This document shows, in pieces, positions 24,017 to 32,340 of a stretch of 64,000 nt of DNA (position 1 is the first letter of the stretch; each line of letters begins with the position of its first letter). Source of the stretch: Streptomyces canus (GTDB taxonomy: Bacteria; Actinomycetota; Actinomycetes; Streptomycetales; Streptomycetaceae); assembly GCF_030815415.1 (NCBI RefSeq), contig NZ_JAUSWW010000001.1:6386001-6450000 (forward strand), in the 5' to 3' direction. The notes beneath the pieces are model-generated. The model worked only from the letters and a program-made list of their open reading frames with translations. It did no database searches and had not been told where the DNA came from. The position numbers and the translations under genes were made by a program.

Positions 24017-26272
24017 ATGTCCAGGCAAGAGGCAGAAGCGGACCGCCGATTGGCCACGTTGGAAGGCGTGCTCGAACGGATCACGTACGCCAACGAGGAG
24101 AACGGCTACACGGTCGCCCGTGTCGACACGGGCAGGGGCGGCGGCGACCTCCTCACCGTCGTCGGCGCGCTGCTCGGCGCCCAGGTCGGTGAGTCCCTCC
24201 GGATGGAGGGGCGTTGGGGCTCGCATCCGCAGTACGGCAAGCAGTTCACCGTGGAGAACTACACGACCGTCCTGCCGGCCACCGTCCAGGGCATCCGCCG
24301 CTACCTCGGCTCGGGTCTCGTCAAGGGCATCGGGCCCGTCTTCGCCGACCGCATCACCCAGCACTTCGGCCTGGACACCCTCCAGATCATCGAGGAGGAG
24401 CCCAAGCGGCTCATCGAGGTCCCCGGGCTCGGCCCGAAGCGGACCAAGAAGATCGCCGACGCCTGGGAGGAACAGAAGGCGATCAAGGAGGTGATGCTCT
24501 TCCTCCAGACCGTGGAAGTCTCCACGTCCATCGCCGTGCGGATCTACAAGAAGTACGGCGACGCCTCCATCTCCGTCGTCAAGAACCAGCCCTACCGCCT
24601 CGCCTCCGACGTCTGGGGCATCGGCTTCCTCACCGCCGACAAGATCGCCCAGTCCGTCGGCATCCCGCACGACAGCCCGGAGCGCGTCAAGGCGGGTCTG
24701 CAGTACGCCCTTTCGCAGGCCACCGACCAGGGCAACTGCTACCTCCCCGAGGAGAGGCTGATCGCCGACGCGGTCAAGCTCCTCCAGGTCGACACCGGTC
24801 TCGTCATCGAGTGCCTCGCCGAACTGGCCCAGCCGGACGAGGACTCCGGCGAACCCGGCGTCGTACGCGAAAAGGTGCCCGGCGAGCACGGGGAACCCGT
24901 CACCGCGATCTACCTCGTCCCCTTCCACCGAGCCGAACTCTCCCTCTCCGCCCAGCTGCTGCGCCTCCTGCGTACCGACGAGGACCGTATGCCGGGCTTC
25001 CACGACGTGGCCTGGGACAAGGCGCTCGGCTGGCTGAAGGGCCGTACGGGCGCCGACCTCGCCGCCGAGCAGGAGGCCGCCGTCAAGCTCGCGCTCACCA
25101 AGAAGGTCGCCGTCCTCACCGGCGGTCCCGGCTGCGGCAAGTCCTTCACGGTCCGCTCGATCGTGGAGCTGGCCCGCGCCAGGAAGGCCAGGGTCGTCCT
25201 CGCCGCCCCCACGGGGCGTGCCGCCAAGCGCCTCGCCGAACTCACCGGCGCCGAGGCCTCCACCGTCCACCGCCTCCTGGAGCTGAAGCCGGGCGGGGAC
25301 GCGGCGTACGACAAGGACCGTCCCCTCCCGGCGGACCTGGTGGTGGTGGACGAGGCCTCGATGCTGGACCTGCTGCTCGCCAACAAGCTCGTGAAGGCGG
25401 TGCCCCCGGGCGCGCACCTCCTCTTCGTCGGGGACGTCGACCAACTCCCCAGCGTCGGGGCGGGGGAGGTCCTGCGCGACCTGCTCGCCGACGGCAGCCC
25501 CATCCCCGCCGTCCGTCTCACGCGCGTGTTCCGTCAGGCCCAGCAGTCCGGGGTGGTCACCAACGCCCACCGGATCAACTCCGGGCAGCACCCCGTCACC
25601 GACGGCATGAAGGACTTCTTCCTCTTCGTCGAGGACGACACGGAGGAGGCGGGCCGGCTCACGGTCGACGTGGCGGCCCGGCGAATTCCGGCCAAGTTCG
25701 GACTCGACCCGCGCCGCGACGTCCAGGTCCTCGCCCCCATGCACCGGGGCCCCGCCGGCGCCGGAAACCTCAACGGCCTGTTGCAGCAGGCCATCACGCC
25801 GGGCCGCCCCGACGTCCCGGAGAAGCGGTTCGGCGGAAGAGTCTTCCGCGTCGGCGACAAGGTCACCCAGATTCGCAACAATTACGAGAAGGGCAAGAAC
25901 GGTGTCTTCAACGGCACCGTGGGCGTCGTCACCTCACTCGACCCGGTCGACCAGCGCCTCACGGTGCTGACGGACGAGGACGAGGAGGTTCCGTACGAAT
26001 TCGATGAACTGGACGAACTGGCCCATGCGTACGCGGTGACCATTCACCGTTCCCAGGGCAGTGAATATCCCGCTGTGGTGATCCCCGTCACCACGGGAGC
26101 ATGGATGATGCTTCAACGGAACCTGCTCTACACGGCGGTCACCCGGGCCAAGAAGCTGGTCGTCCTCGTCGGTTCGCGCAAGGCGATCGGTCAGGCGGTG
26201 CGCACGGTGTCGGCGGGGCGGCGCTGTACGGCCCTCGACTTCCGCCTCTCACCGGGCCCCCTCCGGGAGTGA
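24017..26272 (+). CDS. recD2: RecD2-type ATP-dependent 5'-3' DNA helicase
   Basis: This 751-residue SF1B helicase of the RecD2/TraA-like group has an N-terminal OB-like region, tandem helix-hairpin-helix motifs (GSGLVKGIGPVFADRI, VPGLGPKRTKKIA), Walker A GGPGCGKSF near residue 370, Walker B VVVDEASM near 443, GDVDQLPSVGAG, and the C-terminal HRSQGSEYP and LYTAVTRAKKLVVLVG motifs. RecD2 proteins act outside RecBCD in recombination and repair. The ATG at 24017 is preceded by weak initiation signals. An abortive copy of this start lies 125 bp upstream. Confidence 0.95.
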   Translation: MSRQEAEADRRLATLEGVLERITYANEENGYTVARVDTGRGGGDLLTVVGALLGAQVGESLRMEGRWGSHPQYGKQFTVENYTTVLPATVQGIRRYLGSGLVKGIGPVFADRITQHFGLDTLQIIEEEPKRLIEVPGLGPKRTKKIADAWEEQKAIKEVMLFLQTVEVSTSIAVRIYKKYGDASISVVKNQPYRLASDVWGIGFLTADKIAQSVGIPHDSPERVKAGLQYALSQATDQGNCYLPEERLIADAVKLLQVDTGLVIECLAELAQPDEDSGEPGVVREKVPGEHGEPVTAIYLVPFHRAELSLSAQLLRLLRTDEDRMPGFHDVAWDKALGWLKGRTGADLAAEQEAAVKLALTKKVAVLTGGPGCGKSFTVRSIVELARARKARVVLAAPTGRAAKRLAELTGAEASTVHRLLELKPGGDAAYDKDRPLPADLVVVDEASMLDLLLANKLVKAVPPGAHLLFVGDVDQLPSVGAGEVLRDLLADGSPIPAVRLTRVFRQAQQSGVVTNAHRINSGQHPVTDGMKDFFLFVEDDTEEAGRLTVDVAARRIPAKFGLDPRRDVQVLAPMHRGPAGAGNLNGLLQQAITPGRPDVPEKRFGGRVFRVGDKVTQIRNNYEKGKNGVFNGTVGVVTSLDPVDQRLTVLTDEDEEVPYEFDELDELAHAYAVTIHRSQGSEYPAVVIPVTTGAWMMLQRNLLYTAVTRAKKLVVLVGSRKAIGQAVRTVSAGRRCTALDFRLSPGPLRE

Positions 26273-26366
26273 GGTGGGGCGCCGGGTCATGCATCGCGAA
26301 AAATGATCGATCAAATGAGTCATGAAGGTCACAGAGCCCTTCCGGAACCGGGCGAGGAGGGGCAGG

Positions 26367-26402
26367 ATGGGCAAGCTGGCGGCACTGAGTGCCGCCAATT
26401 AG
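26367..26402 (+). CDS. possible 11-residue leader ORF upstream of citrate synthase
   Basis: GAGGAGG is followed 7 nt later by ATG, then MGKLAALSAAN and TAG at 26400-26402. The ribosome-binding site is stronger than that of many genes here. The ORF contains the perfect palindrome GGCGGCACT-G-AGTGCCGCC (26378-26396). It ends 103 nt before the citrate synthase start. It could be a regulatory leader peptide, a palindromic operator that happens to be open, or both. A possible -10 (TAGAGA, near 26450) lies between it and citrate synthase, so it may not be on the same transcript. Confidence 0.35.
   Translation: MGKLAALSAAN
26378..26396. promoter_or_regulatory. perfect 9-1-9 palindrome upstream of citrate synthase
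   Basis: GGCGGCACT and AGTGCCGCC flank a single G. With a one-base centre it is better suited to a dimeric repressor than to an RNA hairpin. It lies about 110 nt upstream of the citrate synthase start, inside the possible leader ORF. Confidence 0.5.
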
Positions 26403-26505
26403 CCCAATGGCCGACCCCGAGTGCACTCTCCTGCGCCAAATGGGGGATGGTAGAGACAGTCAGGGCAACCTCGAAGATGAGGCACAACGTCGGGTGAGGG
26501 AAGAC

Positions 26506-27795
<1,290 letters not shown>

Positions 27796-27806
27796 CACCT
27801 ACCGAC

Positions 27807-27832
27807 GGGGGCGCCGCTTGATGGGTGCCCCC
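27807..27832 (+). terminator. terminator of citrate synthase
   Basis: GGGGGCGCC (27807-27815) pairs with GGTGCCCCC (27824-27832), with one G-T pair, around an 8-nt loop, 11 nt after the citrate synthase stop. Confidence 0.75.
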
Positions 27833-27900
27833 GCCGGTGGAAGCGCATGACTCGGCTTCGCAGTCGCCCACGTCCCCGCTGGTGAGGCGTGACGTCGCAG

Positions 27901-27934
27901 GGCCCCGTAACACCTGATGAAGGTGTGCGGGGCC
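27901..27934. terminator. second hairpin downstream of citrate synthase
   Basis: GGCCCCGTAACACCT (27901-27915) pairs with AGGTGTGCGGGGCC (27921-27934), with a small internal bulge, around the loop GATGA. It is a strong structure that may act as a back-up terminator. Confidence 0.7.
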
Positions 27935-28483
27935 TTCGTGTGTCCGGTGTTCGTGCGTGAGCTCACATAGGAGAAGGCGCCCCAGCGCCAGTCCCCCCAC
28001 GGGCCGACGACCAGGGCGCCTTCCCATGTCCCGGTGCGGATTCCCCCCACGGGATCCGGCCGGGCGTCTGAGAGACCAGCGCCTGAATTCGCTGTCTTTC
28101 GGTATTGCCTGGTACTGCGGTTGAGCAGAACGAGCAAAACTCGCCGTACTACTCCAGTGTGCGATCTGCCGGGACAGCGCACGGTCGGGAGGGCCGCTCA
28201 AAGCTTCCCGAAGTGCGTGCCCCGGCAACGCATCTCTGAGGAAGTCCCCCAAGACATCCTCAGATGCCAGAACGCGCCCCCCAAGACGCGGCCTGACATC
28301 GTCAACTTAGACCTTCGAACCCCTTCGATGGTTACCTTCACATCACTGTGATCTGCGTCTCTTGCATTTGTCCGTTAGGTACGCAAGAGGGCCGATACGG
28401 CGATCGAGGCCCAAGCGTAAGGATGATGCGCGAGCCTTGTGAAGAGCTTATGTGAGTGTCGCGCCGGACTCCAGAGGGGCCCC
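27935..28483. other. long intergenic region without a convincing gene
   Basis: About 550 bases separate the citrate synthase hairpins from the copA stop. It holds an inverted repeat (GAAGGCGCCC at 27973-27982 with GGGCGCCTTC at 28014-28023) and a less GC-rich stretch at about 28290-28420 that includes the palindrome ATCACTGTGAT. Open frames on both strands lack coding bias. It may be decayed DNA. Confidence 0.5.
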
Positions 28484-30703
28484 TCAACGGAATGCGCGCA
28501 GACGCAGGCTGTTCGTCACCACGAAGACCGAGGAGAAGGCCATGGCGGCCCCCGCGATCATCGGGTTCAGAAGCCCCGCGGCGGCCAGCGGCAGCGCCGC
28601 CACGTTGTAGCCGAACGCCCACACGAGATTGCCCTTGATCGTCGCCAGCGTCCGCCGCGACAGCCTGATCGCGTCGACGGCCACCCGAAGATCCCCGCGC
28701 ACCAGCGTCAGATCACTCGCCTCGATCGCCGCGTCCGTCCCCGTCCCCATGGCGAGCCCCAGGTCCGCCGTGGCGAGCGCGGCCGCGTCGTTGACCCCGT
28801 CCCCGACCATGGCCACGACCCGTCCCTCGGCCCGCAACCGCCGTACGACGTCGACCTTGTCCTCGGGCAGCACCTCGGCGACGACCCGCTCGATCCCGAC
28901 CTGCGCGGCCACCGCCTCCGCCACCGCCCGGTTGTCCCCGGTCAGCAGCACCGGCGTCAGCCCCAGTGCCCGCAGCTCCCGCACCGCCTCGGCACTCGTC
29001 TCCTTCACCGCGTCCGCGACGGCCACGACACCCCGTGCCACCCCGTCCCAGCCGACCACCACGGCCGTACGCCCGCCGCTCTCGGCCTCTTCCTTGATCC
29101 GGGCCAACTCCTGCGGCAGGACGTCGTGGAGGCGCCCCACGGCAACGTCACGGCCCTCCACGCGCCCACGCACGCCCCGGCCGGGCACGTTCTCGAACCC
29201 CTCGACCTCCGGCAGCGGCCCGACCCGCTCCTCGGCACCGGCCGCGACCGCCCGGGCGACGGGGTGCTCGGAGGCGTGCTCCAGGGCGCCCGCGAGCCGC
29301 AGCACCTGCTTCTCGTCGGTGCCCTCGACGGCGTAGACCTCCTGGAGGGTCATGCGTCCGGTGGTCACCGTGCCGGTCTTGTCGAGTACGACGGTGTCGA
29401 CCCGGCGCGTGGACTCCAGCACCTCGGGCCCCTTGATGAGGATGCCCAGCTGCGCCCCGCGGCCCGTCCCGACCATCAGCGCGGTCGGCGTGGCCAGTCC
29501 CAGCGCGCACGGACAGGCGATGATCAGCACGGCGACGGCCGCGGTGAACGCGGCGACGGTGTCCCCGGTGAGGCCCAGCCAGGCCCCGAAGGTGGCGACG
29601 GCGATCAGGATGACGGCCGGCACGAACACGGCGGAGATCCGGTCGGCGAGCCGCTGCACCTCGGCCTTGCCGTTCTGTGCCTCCTCGACGAGCTTCGCCA
29701 TCCGCGCGAGCTGCGTGTCGGCGCCCACGCGCGTGGCCGCCACGACGAGCCGCCCGCCGACGTTCACGGTCGCGCCCGCGACGGCGGACCCCACCGTCAC
29801 GTCCACCGGCACCGACTCCCCGGTCAGCATCGACGCGTCCACCGCGGAGGCACCCTCGACGACGGTGCCGTCGGTGGCGACCTTCTCCCCGGGCCGTACG
29901 GCGAACCGGTCCCCGACCGTCAGCCGGCCCACCGGGATCCGCACCTCGCGCCCGTCCCGCAGCACGGCCACGTCCTTGGCGCCCAGCTCCATCAGCGCCC
30001 GCAGCGCCGCCCCCGCGCGCCGCTTGGAACGGGCCTCCAGATAGCGCCCGAGCAGGATGAACACGGTGACCCCTGCGGCCACTTCGAGATAGATGGTCGA
30101 GGCGCCCTGCGCGCGGGAGACGGTGAACGCGAACTCGTCCTTCATGCCCGCCATGCCGGCGTCCCCGAAGAACAGCGCCCACAGCGACCAGCCGAACGCG
30201 GCCAGGGTGCCCAGCGAGACCAGCGTGTCCATGGTGGCCGCGGCGTGCCGCGCGTTCGTCCAGGCGGCCTTGTGGAAGGGCAGCCCGCCCCAGACGACGA
30301 CGGGGGAGGCGAGGGTGAGCGCGAGCCACTGCCAATTGTCGAACTGGAGGGCCGGGACCATCGAGAGCAGCACCACGGGGACGGCGAGCACGGCGGCGAC
30401 GACGAGACGCTGCCGTAGCGACGTCAACTCCGGGTCCTCGTCCGCGGCTTCCTCCCGGGGCGGCGCCGGCTCCTGTGCCGTGTACCCGGTCTTCACCACC
30501 GTGGCGATCAGATCGGCGACCCCGACGCCCTCGGCGAAGGTGACCTTCGCCTTCTCGGTGGCGTAGTTCACCGTGGCGGTGACCCCGTCCATCCGGTTGA
30601 GCTTCTTCTCCACACGAGCCGCGCAGGAGGCACAGGTCATCCCGCCGATGAGGAGCTCGACTTCGGAGGCGGTCGGCGTTATCGGGGTCTCGGTGGTGGT
30701 CAT
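28484..30703 (-). CDS. copA: copper-translocating P1B-type ATPase
   Basis: This 739-residue ATPase carries one N-terminal heavy-metal-associated domain (GMTCASC at residues 21-27). It has the membrane metal site CPC in IACPCALG (near residue 398), the phosphorylation site DKTGTVTTG, TGES in MLTGESVPVDV, the EHPVARA HP motif and the hinge GDGVNDAAAL. The CPC site plus the Asn/Tyr-rich helix near the end (GNLVWAFGYNVAALP) point to Cu(I) export. The ATG at 30703 follows GGAG by 7 nt. It lies 78 nt after copZ and is presumably transcribed with it from the CsoR-type operator at 31063. Confidence 0.95.
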   Translation of the reverse strand: MTTTETPITPTASEVELLIGGMTCASCAARVEKKLNRMDGVTATVNYATEKAKVTFAEGVGVADLIATVVKTGYTAQEPAPPREEAADEDPELTSLRQRLVVAAVLAVPVVLLSMVPALQFDNWQWLALTLASPVVVWGGLPFHKAAWTNARHAAATMDTLVSLGTLAAFGWSLWALFFGDAGMAGMKDEFAFTVSRAQGASTIYLEVAAGVTVFILLGRYLEARSKRRAGAALRALMELGAKDVAVLRDGREVRIPVGRLTVGDRFAVRPGEKVATDGTVVEGASAVDASMLTGESVPVDVTVGSAVAGATVNVGGRLVVAATRVGADTQLARMAKLVEEAQNGKAEVQRLADRISAVFVPAVILIAVATFGAWLGLTGDTVAAFTAAVAVLIIACPCALGLATPTALMVGTGRGAQLGILIKGPEVLESTRRVDTVVLDKTGTVTTGRMTLQEVYAVEGTDEKQVLRLAGALEHASEHPVARAVAAGAEERVGPLPEVEGFENVPGRGVRGRVEGRDVAVGRLHDVLPQELARIKEEAESGGRTAVVVGWDGVARGVVAVADAVKETSAEAVRELRALGLTPVLLTGDNRAVAEAVAAQVGIERVVAEVLPEDKVDVVRRLRAEGRVVAMVGDGVNDAAALATADLGLAMGTGTDAAIEASDLTLVRGDLRVAVDAIRLSRRTLATIKGNLVWAFGYNVAALPLAAAGLLNPMIAGAAMAFSSVFVVTNSLRLRAFR

Positions 30704-30781
30704 GCCGTACTCCAGGAAACGGGCCGGGCCGTGCGGGACCAGTCTCAACCGGTCGGCACGGCCCTTGGTGAGGGGGTGGGG

Positions 30782-31021
30782 TCAGGCCTTGCCGACGAGC
30801 TCGAACCCAGCCTCGTCCACGGCCGCGCGCACCGCCTCCTCGTCGAGCGGGGCCTGCGACACGACCGTGACCTCACCGGTCGACGCGACGGCCTTCACCG
30901 ACGTCACCCCCGCGATCTCGGAGAGCTCGCCGGACACGGAACCCTCGCAGTGTCCACAGCTCATCCCGCTCACCTTGTAGACGGTGGTGACGGAACCCTG
31001 GGTGTCGGTCTGGGCGCTCAT
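30782..31021 (-). CDS. copZ: copper chaperone (heavy-metal-associated domain)
   Basis: This 79-residue single HMA domain has SGMSCGHCEGSVSGEL carrying the Cys-x-x-Cys copper site (MSCGHC) and the usual beta-alpha-beta-beta-alpha-beta pattern ending AVDEAGFELV. It binds Cu(I) in the cytosol and hands it to CopA, the next gene. The ATG at 31021 follows GAGGAG by 6 nt. The CsoR-type palindrome is 42 nt upstream. Confidence 0.95.
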   Translation of the reverse strand: MSAQTDTQGSVTTVYKVSGMSCGHCEGSVSGELSEIAGVTSVKAVASTGEVTVVSQAPLDEEAVRAAVDEAGFELVGKA

Positions 31022-31062
31022 GTCGTTCTCCTCGTCGAGGGATGTGGGCCGTTACCCACATT

Positions 31063-31079
31063 ATACCCCTAGGGGGTAT
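31063..31079. promoter_or_regulatory. CsoR-type copper operator
   Basis: ATACCCC-TAG-GGGGTAT is a near-perfect match to the operator of the copper-sensing repressor CsoR known from mycobacteria and Streptomyces. It sits just upstream of copZ. In such systems Cu(I) releases CsoR and switches on copZ-copA. No csoR gene is in this window. Confidence 0.9.
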
Positions 31080-31084
31080 TTCTC

Positions 31085-31480
31085 CAAGAAGGGTCCCGCC
31101 GCGTCGGCGCCCGGACCCACGCGACGCCGAAAAGGGCACGAGCACCAGGCGAACAGCTCCCTGTCCGGACGGGTGCTCGCCGGCCGCGCCATCAACCACA
31201 GCACGATGCCGTGTGTCGAGTCCCACAGGGCGTGCGGCGGCGAGACGCCGACGAGCGTGCCGATCACGGGCCCGGCGAAGGGGAAGCGCCCGTTCGTGGA
31301 GACCGCGGCGTTGCAGGCGTATCCCGCGCTCTCCAGGGCCGCTGAGCCGAATCCGACGGTCACGCCGAGGACGAGTCCGGCCCGCATGCCGCGCGTGCCG
31401 CCCGTCAGGAAGCAGCCGAGGATCACACTGACGCCGAGGTCCCGGCCGTGCCGCTCGTACGCCCACGGCATGAAGGTCAC
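31085..31480 (-). pseudogene. remnant of a PrsW-like membrane protein
   Basis: This frame encodes pieces resembling the C-terminal half of a PrsW-family membrane protease: GVTVGFGSAALESAGYACNA, followed by VGVSPPHALWDSTHGIVLWL. The expected N-terminal helices and much of the middle are missing. The frame then runs on without family character to a stop inside the CsoR operator. It starts 50 nt before the TetR gene stop with no ribosome-binding site. It looks like a deletion product and is probably not functional. Confidence 0.55.
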
Positions 31481-31531
31481 CGGCGCCGGAAAGCTGCCGA
31501 GCGGGATCAGGGGTGGGGTCGGGGGAGGCGG

Positions 31532-32197
31532 TCAGGGGCTCGGAGCCGTGGTGAGTCCGTCCGGCAGGCCGAGTCCGGCTCCCACGAGCGGGTCGAGATA
31601 GCGGACCAGGGCGTTTTTCAACTCCTGGACGTACGCGTCCCGTTCTGTGCCCTCGTGGGCGAGGATGAGCTCCAGGCCGGCCATGTACATCCCCAGTGCC
31701 ATGTGCGCGACACGGGTGATCGCGCTCTGGGGCGCCGCGGGCATGAGCGAGCGGAGCAGGTTCTCGACGCGGGCGACGAGGGTCGTGTGCAGGGCGTCGT
31801 GCTGCTCGGCGATCCGGCCGGGGATGTCGGGGCCGTGCATCAGCGCGAAGAACACCGGGTGCCGGCAGTTGAAGTCGATGAACCGGTCGACGATGGTGCC
31901 GACCGCCTGCTCCAGCGGGGTCGTCGGGTCGACGGGCGCGAGCGCCTCGCCGTAGGTCTCCTGCATCTCGTGCACGAGCCGGCCGCCGAGCTCGACGGCG
32001 ATCGCTTCCTTGTTCGGGAAGAACTGGTAGAGCGTGCCCGGTGAGACGCCCGCCTCCCGGGCGATGGCGTTGGTGCTCGCGGCCGTGTAGCCGGTCGTGC
32101 AGAAGACCGAGGCCGCGGCTTCGAGCAACTGTGCGATACGGCGTTCACCGCGGGCCTGGCGGCGGCGCGGCGGGTCCTTCTCCTCGTTCGCGGGCAC
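31532..32197 (-). CDS. TetR-family repressor
   Basis: This 221-residue protein has an N-terminal TetR HTH (FCTTGYTAASTNAIAREAGV then SPGTLYQFFPNKEAI) preceded by the usual Arg-rich stretch ERRIAQLLEAAASVF. The ligand-binding C-terminal domain is all-helical (VGTIVDRFIDFNCRHPVFFA). The GTG at 32197 opens it. It is divergent from the MMPL transporter at 32341, and the 143-nt gap contains two matching palindromic sites, so it very probably represses the transporter and itself. Confidence 0.92.
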   Translation of the reverse strand: MPANEEKDPPRRRQARGERRIAQLLEAAASVFCTTGYTAASTNAIAREAGVSPGTLYQFFPNKEAIAVELGGRLVHEMQETYGEALAPVDPTTPLEQAVGTIVDRFIDFNCRHPVFFALMHGPDIPGRIAEQHDALHTTLVARVENLLRSLMPAAPQSAITRVAHMALGMYMAGLELILAHEGTERDAYVQELKNALVRYLDPLVGAGLGLPDGLTTAPSP

Positions 32198-32233
32198 GCG
32201 TTATCCCCAACTCTCCGAACAGGATTGACAACA

Positions 32234-32276
32234 CGAGCGGTCGCTCGCATTCTGGAGAAACGCGAGCGATCTCTCG
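32234..32276. promoter_or_regulatory. paired TetR operators between the repressor and MMPL genes
   Basis: CGAGCG-GT-CGCTCG (32234-32247) and CGAGCGATCTCTCG (32263-32276) are two palindromes in opposite orientation. Extended to 18 nt (32231-32248 and the reverse complement of 32262-32279) they match at 16 positions. A -35-like TTGACA (32225-32230) reads toward the MMPL gene. Confidence 0.8.
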
Positions 32277-32340
32277 TGTTTGTCAGTCTATGGCAAGGCA
32301 ATGGCAGATCCATGCTGCCCGGTGAAGGGGACACCGCACG

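Noticed and set aside
27799..28351. Open frames on both strands in the region after citrate synthase (for example a minus-strand frame with Trp/Gly-rich sequence near 27960-28060)
   Set aside because: They cross strong terminator hairpins, lack ribosome-binding sites and the normal third-position GC bias, and match no family.
28290..28420. CRP-like palindrome (TCACATCACTGTGA) upstream of nothing obvious
   Set aside because: The half-sites are in the wrong order for TGTGA-N6-TCACA and it lies downstream of copA, not in a promoter.
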